From Candidatus Poribacteria bacterium (GTDB lineage Bacteria > Poribacteria > WGA-4E > WGA-3G), in NCBI GenBank assembly GCA_028820635.1, contig JAPPIG010000115.1:100619-164618 (forward strand): a DNA stretch of 64,000 bases. Reading direction: 5' to 3'. Each line of letters begins with the position of its first letter. The stretch's first letter is position 1. This document shows, in pieces, positions 53,533 to 62,539 of this stretch. Position numbers and translations under genes: made by a program. The notes under the pieces are model-generated. The model saw only the letters and a program-made list of their open reading frames with translations. It searched no databases and was not told where the DNA came from.

Positions 53533-54513
53533 ATGGATAAATTTAGTTACGTTAACGCGACCAGTCTAAAACAGGTTACCTCATTATTGAGTGACAGCGG
53601 ATGGGGCGAAGTCATGATGATAGCAGGGGGGACTGACCTGCTCAGTGAACTCAAAGAGTACATTGAAACCCCAAAAACATTGATTAATCTGAAGACGTTG
53701 CCCGGTATGGATAGTATCACAGCAGACGCATCAGGTTTAAAAATCGGTGCGTTAGCCACTGTCGCTGATATTGCAATGCATCCGACAATTCAGCATCACT
53801 ACACCGTGCTTGCACAAGCGGCAGCATCCGTAGCGACACCACAAATACGGAATGTTGGGACACTTGGAGGCAATCTCTGCCAACGCCCTCGGTGTTGGTA
53901 CTACCGAGATGAGACCGTCAATTGTCTCAAGAAAGGTGGAGACATCTGTTATGCTATTGATGGTTTGAGCAAATACCACGCTATCTTCGGTGGGGATCCG
54001 GTCTATATTGTCCATCCTTCTGACATCGCGCCAGCATTGATTGCACTGAACGCGTCTCTCAGAATTGCTGGTCCAGAAGGTGAAAAGACATTAAAAGTTG
54101 AGGAATTCTTTACCTTGCCAGCGGCAAATCCGTTTCGGGAAAATGTGCTTGAACCGAATGAAATCGTTGTTGAAGTTCAGGTGCCACAGCCAAAACCGGA
54201 TACAAAGAGTTTTTATCTAAAAGCGCGTGAGAAAGGTGCCCCTGACTTTGCATTGGCAAGCGTTGCAGGTGTCTTTGAGATGATGGGAAAGACATGTCAA
54301 GCCGCTAACGTCGTACTTGGTGGCGTTGCTCCTGCACCATGGCGTTCCGCAGAAGCTGAAACTGCTCTTACAGGTAAGATGATCAATGAAGCAGTCAGCA
54401 TGAACGCTGGGGCAGAAGCTGTTAAAGACGCAGAACCCATGAATGATAACGCATACAAGGTAACCTTAGCCCAGAATCTCATCAGTCGTACCGCTATGAT
54501 GGCAGTCAGTTAA
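53533..54513 (+). CDS. molybdenum hydroxylase FAD subunit with extra Fe-S cysteines
   Basis: 326 residues; AAGGAGG precedes the ATG, 11 bases after the catalytic gene. FAD site: MMIAGGTDLLSELKEYIETP, IRNVGTLGGNLCQRPRCWYY. Four Cys follow within ~35 residues (NLCQRPRCWYYRDETVNCLK, GGDICYAIDG). This is the pattern of PaoB/YagS, in which they hold an additional [4Fe-4S] cluster. The C-terminal CO_deh_flav_C domain has DFALASVAGVFEMMG and NVVLGGVAPAPWRSAEAE. Electrons would leave through FAD to an unknown acceptor. Confidence 0.93.
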   Translation: MDKFSYVNATSLKQVTSLLSDSGWGEVMMIAGGTDLLSELKEYIETPKTLINLKTLPGMDSITADASGLKIGALATVADIAMHPTIQHHYTVLAQAAASVATPQIRNVGTLGGNLCQRPRCWYYRDETVNCLKKGGDICYAIDGLSKYHAIFGGDPVYIVHPSDIAPALIALNASLRIAGPEGEKTLKVEEFFTLPAANPFRENVLEPNEIVVEVQVPQPKPDTKSFYLKAREKGAPDFALASVAGVFEMMGKTCQAANVVLGGVAPAPWRSAEAETALTGKMINEAVSMNAGAEAVKDAEPMNDNAYKVTLAQNLISRTAMMAVS

Positions 54514-54525
54514 AGGAGGATGAAC

Positions 54526-54765
54526 ATGTTAGAGGGAAAAACACTCCCAATTTTTAGTCGCCCGATATGCCAAGACCTCCGGACGAAGGCAATTTATATC
54601 CCCGGTGGCAACTTGCAGAACCTCGTTGAAGAAAATCCGGGAACACACTATTGGTGTAATTGCACGATGCAGGTAGTTGGTCCCGACGACCAATTTGTGT
54701 CGCCTAATGCTTGCAAACAATCGCGTTCCTGTTTCAATCCAGTCGGTGGCAAGCCAGTAGTATAA
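54526..54765 (+). CDS. small Cys-containing protein of the molybdenum hydroxylase operon
   Basis: 79 residues from the ATG at 54526 (AGGAGG six bases upstream; an ATG two codons earlier is too close). Five Cys: PICQDL, YWCNCTMQ, NACKQSRSC. The short spacing suggests metal or Fe-S binding. There is no signal peptide or membrane segment. It starts 12 bases after the FAD subunit, so it is probably made with the complex. I do not recognise the family; a dedicated electron carrier or assembly factor is a guess. Confidence 0.7.
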   Translation: MLEGKTLPIFSRPICQDLRTKAIYIPGGNLQNLVEENPGTHYWCNCTMQVVGPDDQFVSPNACKQSRSCFNPVGGKPVV

Positions 54766-54780
54766 TCACATAATATCGTT

Positions 54781-54829
54781 ATCGGTTATCAGTATTCTTT
54801 CTGATAACCGATAGCCGTCCACCTTTTTT
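54781..54829 (+). terminator. hairpin after the molybdenum hydroxylase operon
   Basis: ATCGGTTATCAG (54781-54792) and CTGATAACCGAT (54801-54812) form a perfect 12-bp stem. A run of six T follows 11 bases later, further than in a standard terminator, but the position just behind the operon fits. Confidence 0.55.
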
Positions 54830-54841
54830 ATAATTTTGGTA

Positions 54842-55297
54842 ATGTTCCTTAAACCTTTGATACAATGGTTGCATGTCGGTTCCGTTGTCTTGATGATAGG
54901 TGGTTTCTTCTTTTTTCGCGTTGTCCTCATTCCAATTGCCAATCGTTCCCCCGATCCAAATACTTTAATTTCATCGGCACTCAGACGTTTCAGTGGAATA
55001 GTTTGGTCCGCATTGCTAACCGTTCTTATATCTGGCGTGTATAACGTTATCACTTTCTTTAGAACCGCGCGTGCCTCTGCTGCAGAATCTGTTGATGTTG
55101 ATTACTCACTTTACATACTTATTTTAAGTATCAAATTCTTTATCGTTTTTCTGGTATATACGCTTGCGGTTGTGTTAACTTTTCCGTATCCTGTGTTTGA
55201 GACATTTCAGAAAAAACCTGCACCATGGTTGAACATTGTCATTATTTTAGGACTGATAATTATATTTCTATCAGCGTTCTTACGTCGCATAGCTTAA
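54842..55297 (+). CDS. four-helix membrane protein (CopD-like)
   Basis: 151 residues with four hydrophobic segments: HVGSVVLMIGGFFFFRVVLI, WSALLTVLISGVYNVITFF, LYILILSIKFFIVFLVYTLA and LNIVIILGLIIIFLSAFL. An early conserved His lies in LIQWLHVGS and an R follows the first helix. The pattern is that of the CopD-like / DUF2269-like small membrane proteins, some of which bind haem or copper. The ATG at 54842 is preferred over a TTG two codons earlier; there is no clear SD. Inner membrane. Function not assignable. Confidence 0.7.
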   Translation: MFLKPLIQWLHVGSVVLMIGGFFFFRVVLIPIANRSPDPNTLISSALRRFSGIVWSALLTVLISGVYNVITFFRTARASAAESVDVDYSLYILILSIKFFIVFLVYTLAVVLTFPYPVFETFQKKPAPWLNIVIILGLIIIFLSAFLRRIA

Positions 55298-55341
55298 TGG
55301 AATTGACTTTTCACAACTATAGGATTAAAAGGAGCAGACAA

Positions 55342-56157
55342 ATGGCAGTATTAAGCAAAGAGGATTTAGCCTTTTGGGAAGAAAACGGTTATGTCGTCAT
55401 CCCCAATGCAGCACCAGCATCGTTAATCCAAGATGCAGCAACGGCGGTCTGGGATTTTCTTGAGATGGATGCGGATTCTCCAGAGAGTTGGTATCCTGAT
55501 CCACCTCGTGGTATTATGGTAGAAATCTATCAGCACCCTGCTCTGTGGGCAACACGCCAATACCCGCGTGTGCATCAGGCTTTTGCCGAAATATGGGGCA
55601 CAGAGAAACTATGGGTTAGTTTTGACCGTGCCAGCATGAGCCCACCCAATGTCCCCGGCAAATATGAACGTACAAGCGTTGGACTTCATTGGGACATGTC
55701 CATAGATGTTCCCATCCGATTCCATGTGCAAGGTGTGCTTTACCTAACAGATACCGCCGCGAACCAAGGCGCATTTGTCTGCGTCCCAGGATTCCACAAT
55801 AAAATTGAGGAATGGATAAAGAGTCTTCCAGAAGATGCTGACCCGCGCCAACAAAATTTAGAGGCATTAGGCATGATTCCTGTCCCCGCAAATGCAGGTG
55901 ATCTGATAATTTGGCATAGTGCTTTGCCGCATAGTGCCGGTATCAACACCGCTGATGCGCCGCGCGTCGCGCAATACATAACGATGACACCAACGGGTGA
56001 AGCAAATCAAGAGGCACGGGAACGCCGCATCAATGGATGGAAAAATCGGATGGCAGGCTTTGGTGGTGAACGTCCAGAAAAGGAACATGAATCGGGTGAG
56101 ACTGCAGAGTTAACCGAGCTTGGGAAAAAATTGTTGGGACTTGAAACGTGGGGATAA
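55342..56157 (+). CDS. phytanoyl-CoA dioxygenase family protein
   Basis: A 271-residue cytoplasmic Fe(II)/2-oxoglutarate oxygenase. AAGGAG is seven bases before the ATG at 55342; the open frame extends further upstream inside the preceding gene without support. Iron ligands: H-x-D in LHWDMSIDVP and the distal His in WHSALPHSAGINTADAPR, where the Arg would bind 2-oxoglutarate. N-terminal FWEENGYVVIPNAAP is a usual PhyH start. Substrate unknown. This family is strongly expanded in Poribacteria-like genomes (knowledge, not visible here). Confidence 0.92.
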   Translation: MAVLSKEDLAFWEENGYVVIPNAAPASLIQDAATAVWDFLEMDADSPESWYPDPPRGIMVEIYQHPALWATRQYPRVHQAFAEIWGTEKLWVSFDRASMSPPNVPGKYERTSVGLHWDMSIDVPIRFHVQGVLYLTDTAANQGAFVCVPGFHNKIEEWIKSLPEDADPRQQNLEALGMIPVPANAGDLIIWHSALPHSAGINTADAPRVAQYITMTPTGEANQEARERRINGWKNRMAGFGGERPEKEHESGETAELTELGKKLLGLETWG

Positions 56158-56267
56158 AATGGTGTTAAATTGCTAAAACCGTAAGGGACAGCTCCTTGTT
56201 CCCGCCCGTTATACCGTTTACGAAACACAACAAGGTCTCACACACGGTAGGTGCAGTTTCCTAACCG

Positions 56268-56475
56268 CACTATAGGCGTCAATTTAGCGTGTAAAGTTTG
56301 GTCCAATACCGAAAACAGATAGTTTTCTGAGAGCGATCCTTTCTTGTTGGAGGGGTTTTCAACCCCTCCAAATGCCAAAAAGCGCATTTGGCGTTGATTT
56401 GGATTTCAGAAATATATCGGGCTTACAAAGCCCTCCAACAATAGGATATATCCTAAAATTGACACCTATAGTATA
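56268..56475. repeat. TTGGAGGGG-type repeat with inserted hairpin module
   Basis: The gap 56158-56520 has no gene. A unit beginning TGTTGGAGGGGTTTTCAACC and ending GGGCTTACAAAGCCCTCCAA (56345-56452) is the same family as 5538-5609. In this copy a module with stem CCAAATGC (56368-56375) and GCATTTGG (56384-56391), followed by CGTTGATTTG, lies between AACCCC and GATTT. Outside it, ATAGGCGTCAATTT and AAATTGACACCTAT form an outer inverted pair. Confidence 0.75.
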
Positions 56476-56520
56476 GGTTTAGTTGTGCTTACCCTACCTA
56501 CGAACTTTTTACATTGGTGA

Positions 56521-57522
56521 CTATGACTGCCTTCCAAGAACAGGATACGCAGGATCATTATACCCTTTACCCGTGTGTTCTCCAGGTGGTACTAACGCAT
56601 TAATTGCGGCTTCATCATCTGCTGTAATGGTGGAATCTAAACATCCTAAGTTATCCTCTAACTGTTCCATTGTGCGAGGACCAATGATGACAGACGTAAT
56701 AGTTGGATTTGCTAAAACCCATGCTAATGCGAATTGTGTTAATGTTTTGCCGTGTGCTTCCGCTAAAGGCATCAACTCTTGTGCCACTTCAAAACTTTCT
56801 TCGCGAAGTTCAGTTTGTAATATCCGCCTATCCTGACGTGCTGCCCTTGAACCCTTGGGTGGCTCTTTGCCGGGCAAATATTTGGCTGACAACACACCAC
56901 GTGCCAACGGACTATAAGGCACGACACCGACTCCGTACTTTTGGCAAAACGGAAGCAGTTCTACCTCAATATCACGATTAACAATGTTATAAAGTGGTTG
57001 AACACAAACAAATTCCTCTAACCCTTGTTGCTTGCTTGTCCAGAGTGCCTCACAAACACGCCATGCCTCAAAGTTGGAACATGCAATGTAGCACACCTTA
57101 CCTTGCCGCACGCAATCATCAAGGGCACGCAGAGACTCTGCAATTCGCGTGGTTGAATCCCAACGGTGAAGATAATAGACATCTATATGGTCGGTGCCGA
57201 GGCGTTTAAGGCTTGCTTCAACTGCAGACATGATATGAAATCGGTGCGAACCACTCTCGTTGACATCATCGCCCATTGAACCGTGTACTTTCGTGGCAAT
57301 GATCCACTTTTCCCGGTTTTCACTTATAGCCTTCCCAATGACTCGTTCGGATTCGCCCGCGTTATAGACATTGGCTGTATCAAGAAAGTTAATACCCACA
57401 TCCATTGCACGGTGAATAATACGAATGGAATCCTTTTCGTTTGTTGGTCCTCCGAACATCATTGTACCAAGGCAGAGTGATGATACCTTCACACCTGCAC
57501 GTCCAAGTGTCCTATATTCCAT
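56521..57522 (-). CDS. aldo/keto reductase
   Basis: A 333-residue cytoplasmic NADPH-dependent reductase with a TIM barrel. The catalytic tetrad is visible: Asp and Tyr in NFLDTANVYNAGESE, Lys in WIIATKVHGSMGDD, His in YYLHRWDSTTRIAE. The start MEYRTLGRAGVKVSSLCLGT is typical of the Tas/YghZ-like group, as are VVPYSPLARGVLSAKYLPGK and SVIIGPRTMEQLEDNL at the cofactor site. ATG at 57522 with AGGA eight bases upstream; the frame extends six codons further. It lies 24 bases after the SDR gene, so it is in one operon with it. Confidence 0.93.
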   Translation of the reverse strand: MEYRTLGRAGVKVSSLCLGTMMFGGPTNEKDSIRIIHRAMDVGINFLDTANVYNAGESERVIGKAISENREKWIIATKVHGSMGDDVNESGSHRFHIMSAVEASLKRLGTDHIDVYYLHRWDSTTRIAESLRALDDCVRQGKVCYIACSNFEAWRVCEALWTSKQQGLEEFVCVQPLYNIVNRDIEVELLPFCQKYGVGVVPYSPLARGVLSAKYLPGKEPPKGSRAARQDRRILQTELREESFEVAQELMPLAEAHGKTLTQFALAWVLANPTITSVIIGPRTMEQLEDNLGCLDSTITADDEAAINALVPPGEHTGKGYNDPAYPVLGRQS

Positions 57523-57546
57523 ATCTGATTTCCTTTCCAAATTTTG

Positions 57547-58278
57547 TTATGCCATCCGAATGCCACCATTTACATCCAATGTTGCACCAGTGATGTACTG
57601 ACCTTCTTCCGAGGCGAGGAAAAGGATAACATTCGCAACCTCAGATGGGTCTGCGACACGCCCCAACGGAATCTGGTCTGTCATATCTGGGTGGTTTTTT
57701 GCCATCTCTGTTGCTGCGATTCCTGGGGCAATTGAGTTGACCGTAATGCCGTACTCACCTAAAACCCTTGCGAACGATTTTGTCAGGCACATCACACCCG
57801 CTTTTGAAGCGGAATAAGGCGCAGATGCAACCAAACCTCCGACTTGTCCTGCTAAAGAGCCGAGGTTGATGATACGCCCAAACTTTTGGGATTTCATCGT
57901 CTCCATCACCGCTTGAGAACAGAGAAAAGGACCTTTGAGGTTCACTGCCATCATCCTATCCCATTCCACTTCGGTGCACGCGTCTATGCGAGTATAACTG
58001 AAAATACCAGCGTTGTTAACCAAAACATCAATCCGTCCAAATTCCTTAAGTGTTTTGTCCACCATTGCATGCACGGATTCACCATCAGCAACATCCGTTT
58101 CGACCACGATACACCGTCTTCCCAGCGCAGCTATCTCTTTTGAAGCCGCCTCAGCATTCGCCATATTTACTTCAGGGATGACAATATCTGCTCCTTCTTT
58201 GGCAAATGCAAGACATGTCGCTCTGCCAATGCCGCCACCTCCTCCTGTCACAATCGCAACGCGTCCATCCAACCGCAT
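57547..58278 (-). CDS. short-chain dehydrogenase/reductase (FabG-like)
   Basis: 243 residues. Rossmann motif VTGGGGGIGRATCLAFAKEG, DVLVNNAGIFSYTRID, active-site Ser in IINLGSLAGQVGG, YSASKAGVMCL with catalytic Tyr and Lys, and a C-terminal ITGATLDVNGGIRMA. This is the classical SDR type of 3-oxoacyl-ACP reductase and sugar dehydrogenases. No acyl-carrier or fatty-acid gene is adjacent, and it is paired with an aldo/keto reductase, so a sugar or polyol substrate seems more likely. Upstream is a MITE at 58352-58626. Confidence 0.92.
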   Translation of the reverse strand: MRLDGRVAIVTGGGGGIGRATCLAFAKEGADIVIPEVNMANAEAASKEIAALGRRCIVVETDVADGESVHAMVDKTLKEFGRIDVLVNNAGIFSYTRIDACTEVEWDRMMAVNLKGPFLCSQAVMETMKSQKFGRIINLGSLAGQVGGLVASAPYSASKAGVMCLTKSFARVLGEYGITVNSIAPGIAATEMAKNHPDMTDQIPLGRVADPSEVANVILFLASEEGQYITGATLDVNGGIRMA

Positions 58279-58351
58279 CTATGTTTCTCCTTTACCAATT
58301 TTTATTGTATTGAGTGCAGGCTAATTTGAAACTCTATCTACGCTCTTTTTG

Positions 58352-58626
58352 CAGAACCATTCAATTGTTGAGTGTCCCATTTAATTATATTGTAGGAGGG
58401 AACTCCGGGGAATGCCTAAAGACGAATGCGCCAAATCAACGGTATGAATCATGGCGAATGCCATACGCGCATTCGTCTTTAGGCATTCCCCGTATGGCAT
58501 TCGCCATGATTCATACCGTTGATTTGGATTCCCGACTATCATAGTGTTCTGTCGCGATTCGGAGATCGCTCCTACAAGAAGAAATCTATGTAGCATGTGC
58601 GATTACTGGAGAATTGAATGGCTCTA
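58352..58626. mobile_element. MITE-like element with interleaved perfect inverted repeats
   Basis: The ends CAGAACCATTCAATT (58352-58366) and AATTGAATGGCTCT (58612-58625) match those of 41112-41327, and the body is the same in reverse orientation. Inside, arm A (58407-58431) and A' (58467-58491) are a perfect 25-bp inverted pair; arm B (58433-58466) and B' (58492-58525) are a perfect 34-bp inverted pair. The order is A-B-A'-B'. Compared with the other copy, the inner module has been duplicated in inverted orientation. No coding capacity. It accounts for most of the 58279-58736 gap. Confidence 0.85.
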
Positions 58627-58736
58627 CTCTTTTTGCTTGAAAATCTATTATAAATGTTGTAACATGTGAACATTATCACACGTATTCTGTAAAAAGTCAA
58701 CATCGGCACAATGGAAAACGGAATAGAGGTTAAACC

Positions 58737-59744
58737 ATGAAAACAACTGCAACTTGGAATCTGCTAAAGTTACTTTTGGTGTTAGGGGTTGTCTGTAGTT
58801 TCGCTTTTACAGCGGACGCACAGAATTACTATCCCGCTACTATAGGTAATGAATGGGTTTTAGAGAGTACTGATGGCAAACAAAGACAGACTTACACGCT
58901 TGAGAAACCCGAAGACTTTGCCGATCAGGAATTTATCCTTCTGAAAATCGCAACTGAAGCGGTCCAGCAGGGCAAGGTTATTGACACGGACAAGTATTTT
59001 GTGACAGTTGACGATGAAGGGATCAAACTCCATAAAACTACCTTACAACAAACCATTGGTGCTACTGTGGCAACTGCGGCAGCGAATTTTCCAACACCTA
59101 CTCTTTTTTTTCCTAAAGTATTAACGGAAGGAGATAGGTGGCAAATAGCGGCAGATACGGAAATATTAAAGCTCCCAATAAAAACCATTACTACTTTAGA
59201 GATCGTTGGGTTTGAGGATGTTGTAACTCCAGTCGGAACATTTCAGAATTGCGCTAAAATTGCTTTAACAGTTTCAATTACAAGTGCGGTTCTAAACCTT
59301 GCTCCAACAACCTCCTATCAGTGGTTAGCACCTAATGTTGGTCCTATTAAATATGAAACCAGCGACGGAATGGTCTTTGAGGCAATTAGTTTCAAACTGC
59401 TCCCACCACCTGTCAAAGAAGCACAAAGTCCGCCCGCGTGGCAACTACCTTCACTTGAGTTTCAAGTTACTGGATCGCGTGTCGGTGGAATACTCAATGC
59501 CAAGATACTTGAAAATGTTGAAGATTATGTATCTGAAGTGCATAATTTAGGAATAGTAGCCGTGACTGGAGGAATTGTTCCGCCTGGGGACGGTACTGGT
59601 TTTGCCACAAATTTTGAAAGAAAACAGGACTTGTGGGTTGCTGGAATTTTTGCGAATGCACCTATCGTAGGCACAATAACGCTTTTTGCAGAAAATGATA
59701 AAGGTAGAACTCCAGTAACTATTAAAGTGACTATTAATCAATAA
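58737..59744 (+). CDS. exported protein, YYPxTIGNxW family, Ig-like C-terminus
   Basis: 335 residues. Signal peptide LLLVLGVVCSFAFTADA, cleavage before QNYYPATIGNEWVLES. The first ~210 residues of the mature chain are shared with 60138-62516 and 62901-63713: RQTYTLEKPED, DDEGIKLHKTTL, PTLFFPKVLTEGDRWQ, VGTFQNCAKIAL, SYQWLAPNVGPIKYE. The C-terminal ~100 residues look like a beta-sandwich (LEFQVTGSRVGGILNAKIL and a final GTITLFAENDKGRTPVTIKV) and differ from the paralogs. Probably periplasmic or surface-bound; function unknown. Confidence 0.8.
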   Translation: MKTTATWNLLKLLLVLGVVCSFAFTADAQNYYPATIGNEWVLESTDGKQRQTYTLEKPEDFADQEFILLKIATEAVQQGKVIDTDKYFVTVDDEGIKLHKTTLQQTIGATVATAAANFPTPTLFFPKVLTEGDRWQIAADTEILKLPIKTITTLEIVGFEDVVTPVGTFQNCAKIALTVSITSAVLNLAPTTSYQWLAPNVGPIKYETSDGMVFEAISFKLLPPPVKEAQSPPAWQLPSLEFQVTGSRVGGILNAKILENVEDYVSEVHNLGIVAVTGGIVPPGDGTGFATNFERKQDLWVAGIFANAPIVGTITLFAENDKGRTPVTIKVTINQ

Positions 59745-59894
59745 CCCTTACGGTATAAGTAGACGTAGAGGATGATGTGGTTGTCGTTATCTTAAATTTG
59801 GTGATTATTGCACAAAATTTCGGCAATTTATCTTGAAAAGGCATTTAAAAATTTGATAAAATATGACCACTAACACATTGTTTGGAAATTCAGT

Positions 59895-60098
59895 ATGGTA
59901 AATTGGAAAGTGGTATTAGTTGTGATTGCCATAGGTATCCTCTTTATAGTGATCGGGATGTGGTTAGGATATCGGTATATATCGGAACAGGACGAAATCA
60001 GCCCGAGAGCACAACATAAACCTTCTAACACAGTAACCTCGCTTGTCCTTGCACACCTACCAACCAAAAAATCTGCTGAGACGGTGTTGCTTTTCTAA
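59895..60098 (+). CDS. small membrane protein
   Basis: 67 residues with one strong transmembrane helix (VVLVVIAIGILFIVIGMWLGY) right after a short N-terminus, then a polar tail. GGAAA lies about six bases before the ATG. It sits alone between two exported-protein genes. Coding is plausible from the start site and hydrophobic pattern, but there is no family evidence. Confidence 0.45.
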   Translation: MVNWKVVLVVIAIGILFIVIGMWLGYRYISEQDEISPRAQHKPSNTVTSLVLAHLPTKKSAETVLLF

Positions 60099-60137
60099 CA
60101 TCGCTCAATTGTATTCTTGAAAAGGAGATTTTGAATT

Positions 60138-62516
60138 ATGCAAACTACCAAACCAATGTCTTGGCTAAAACTGATATTGGTGTTAAGCCTTGTATGTAGT
60201 TTTTCGCTTACAGCCACAGCACAAGATTATTATCCGACAACTATCGGGAACACTTGGGTTTTTCTGAGTCAGGATGGTGCCGAAAGACGCACCTATTCTA
60301 TTGAAGAATCTGATGTCGAAACCGATAAGGAAGCAGGAATCTTTATACTGAGAATCCTCACTGAGACTCTTGGCACAGACACAGTTGATGACGATGTTTA
60401 TTATATATCTGATGATGCTGGCGATCTGAAACTTCATCGTACAAAACTGGAAGAAGGTGCATTCGGTATTGCAGCGGCAATGCTTGAACCGCCTGGCCTT
60501 TTCTTTCCAGCAGCCTTACCACTTGGACGCACATGGGATGTCGTAACGGTAGTAGAACTTGACTTGATCGGCACAGCGACAACTACAAGCACTATAGAAG
60601 TTGTTGAAGTGGGGGCACTTGAGACTCCAATCGGAACGATTGAAAACTGCGTCAAGCTTCATATACAGCGAAAATCCGTCACAAGACTTGGCACGCAACG
60701 CACAGAAGCTTTCCAATGGCTGGCTCCTGATATTGGACCTATCAAATATGAAGGAGTCATTCCGTTGAGCATTGTGTATGAATTGCAAAGCTATAACTTA
60801 ATTGAGGAAACGCCTGCAGTGGAAACACCTGCGGAACCTGTGACTCCGGAAGAACCCGTAGTGGAAACACCTGCGGAACCTGTGACTCCGGAAGTACCCG
60901 CAGTGGAAACACCTGAAGTAACCCCGACACCTCCTGATCTGCCGCCAATTATTGGTGAGCACATGTTTGAAATTACGTTAACTAATCTTACCATTGGTGA
61001 ACCCGGGAAGGGTGGACAAATTTTCTCACCACCAATTTTTGCTACGCACTTTAAAGGTGACAGTCTTGCTCCAGTCGGTCAACCAGCGGTTCCAGCACTT
61101 GTCGCACTCGCTGAAAATGGAGATGTCTCAGGGATATTAGAATTTGCAACTTCTATAGGCGCGAACACCGCTGTCGCAGACAAGGTTGTCGTTCCCGGCG
61201 GTTCTGTTACCGTTAGGTTAAGAGGTAATGTGTTAAACGCTTCGCTCACAGTTGCTTCAATGTTAGTTTCAACGAATGATGGATTCATCGCCGCATCAGG
61301 TGTGCCGCTTTTTGATGAAACCGGTATGCCTGTCTCAATGACGTTAGAGTTGATGGCTTATGATGCAGGTAGTGAAGATAATACAGAACTCGCTTCTGAT
61401 ATACCGGGACCAGTCGGTTTGGATGCTGAGGCAGACCCAGAAGGTAGCAACGCACGCGTTCCGACAGAAGGTGGTGTAATCACACCACACCCTGGCATCC
61501 AAGGTGTTGGTGATGTGAGTGAAGCTTTTGCTTGGACTGAACCTACAGCAACACTAACGATCACGCCTGTTTCCGATGAAGAAATGCCAGTGCCAATCGA
61601 ACCCAGTAGTTTTGATGTTGCACTTGAGTCAGGGTTAAACATGATCTCTATTCCACTAATGCCTGCAGAACCATATACGGCAAAATCACTCGCTATGATG
61701 TTAGGAGCATCGGTTGTCATTAAATTAGACGCAGCAACGCAGCATTTAGTTGGTTATTCCTATGCTGAAGAGGGAGACGGTTTTGATGTTGATGGTAGCA
61801 GCGGTTATATCGTGAATACTCCTGCCGGTGGTAATTTCACGTTCACAGGTACTGCATGGCAAAACAAATCCGATGACGCAGCTGCTGCACCTAAAGTGTC
61901 CACTGCTAAGGACGCGTGGGCATTTGTCATCACAAGTGCCTTGCAGGATAAGGAAGATGGAGCGACTTACACCGTTGTTGCCAAAAACCTACGCACAGGG
62001 GTTGTCGCTACCGAAAAGGTTGCCAATGAGAAAGCAAGCGTCTCTGCTGTTTGGGCAAATATGAATCGTAAAAGCGTTATTCAAGTTGGTGATAAACTTG
62101 AGATTGCCCTTCTTGACAAACGTGGCACTATTGTGTCCGGTCCGTTCCAGCGTACTGTAACCACTTCAGATATTCAGAATGCATATCTGAGCGTGCAGAT
62201 GCGTGTTGGTGACGTCCGTCCCAAGGAAACGATTCTCGGTCAAAATTTCCCAAATCCGTTCAATCCAGAGACATGGATACCTTACCAATTGAGTAGTGAC
62301 ACCAACGTAACGGTCCAGATTTATAATGTGTCCGGCAGTGCAGTTCGGACGCTAAACTTGGGTCATAAGTCAATAGGCTCATATATGACGACTTCAACTG
62401 CAGCGTACTGGGATGGTAAGAATAACGCGGGTGAACACGTTTCGAGTGGGATATATTTCTATACCCTTCAAACAGATAATTTTTCTGCTACCCGCCGAAT
62501 GGTCATTCTGAAGTAG
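60138..62516 (+). CDS. exported protein, YYPxTIGNxW family, with C-terminal sorting-like domain
   Basis: 792 residues. Signal peptide LILVLSLVCSFSLTATA, then QDYYPTTIGNTWVFLS. The shared N-terminal domain runs to ~220. A Pro/Glu/Thr linker with a 42-bp tandem repeat follows, then a beta domain (~270-450) resembling a cohesin-like or Ig fold (GDVSGILEFATSIGANTAVA). Next is SGLNMISIPLMPAEPYTAKS, a common strand region of large exported proteins. The C-terminal ~90 residues are a FlgD-Ig / type IX sorting-like domain: LGQNFPNPFNPETWIPYQL, VQIYNVSGSAVRTL, YWDGKNNAGEHVSSGIYFY, ending RRMVILK. SD AAAGGAG precedes it. Probably secreted to the surface. Confidence 0.88.
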   Translation: MQTTKPMSWLKLILVLSLVCSFSLTATAQDYYPTTIGNTWVFLSQDGAERRTYSIEESDVETDKEAGIFILRILTETLGTDTVDDDVYYISDDAGDLKLHRTKLEEGAFGIAAAMLEPPGLFFPAALPLGRTWDVVTVVELDLIGTATTTSTIEVVEVGALETPIGTIENCVKLHIQRKSVTRLGTQRTEAFQWLAPDIGPIKYEGVIPLSIVYELQSYNLIEETPAVETPAEPVTPEEPVVETPAEPVTPEVPAVETPEVTPTPPDLPPIIGEHMFEITLTNLTIGEPGKGGQIFSPPIFATHFKGDSLAPVGQPAVPALVALAENGDVSGILEFATSIGANTAVADKVVVPGGSVTVRLRGNVLNASLTVASMLVSTNDGFIAASGVPLFDETGMPVSMTLELMAYDAGSEDNTELASDIPGPVGLDAEADPEGSNARVPTEGGVITPHPGIQGVGDVSEAFAWTEPTATLTITPVSDEEMPVPIEPSSFDVALESGLNMISIPLMPAEPYTAKSLAMMLGASVVIKLDAATQHLVGYSYAEEGDGFDVDGSSGYIVNTPAGGNFTFTGTAWQNKSDDAAAAPKVSTAKDAWAFVITSALQDKEDGATYTVVAKNLRTGVVATEKVANEKASVSAVWANMNRKSVIQVGDKLEIALLDKRGTIVSGPFQRTVTTSDIQNAYLSVQMRVGDVRPKETILGQNFPNPFNPETWIPYQLSSDTNVTVQIYNVSGSAVRTLNLGHKSIGSYMTTSTAAYWDGKNNAGEHVSSGIYFYTLQTDNFSATRRMVILK
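60819..60902 (+). repeat. 42-bp tandem repeat in coding sequence
   Basis: Two copies (60819-60860, 60861-60902) and a partial third encode VETPAEPVTPEEPV-type linker units. The copies are nearly identical, so repeat number may vary between strains. Confidence 0.9.
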
Positions 62517-62539
62517 GTATAGCTGCAAATTATCTAAGC

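Noticed and set aside
54842..55297. Part of the molybdenum hydroxylase operon
   Set aside because: A 12-bp hairpin with a T run lies between, and there is no tight spacing or clear functional link.
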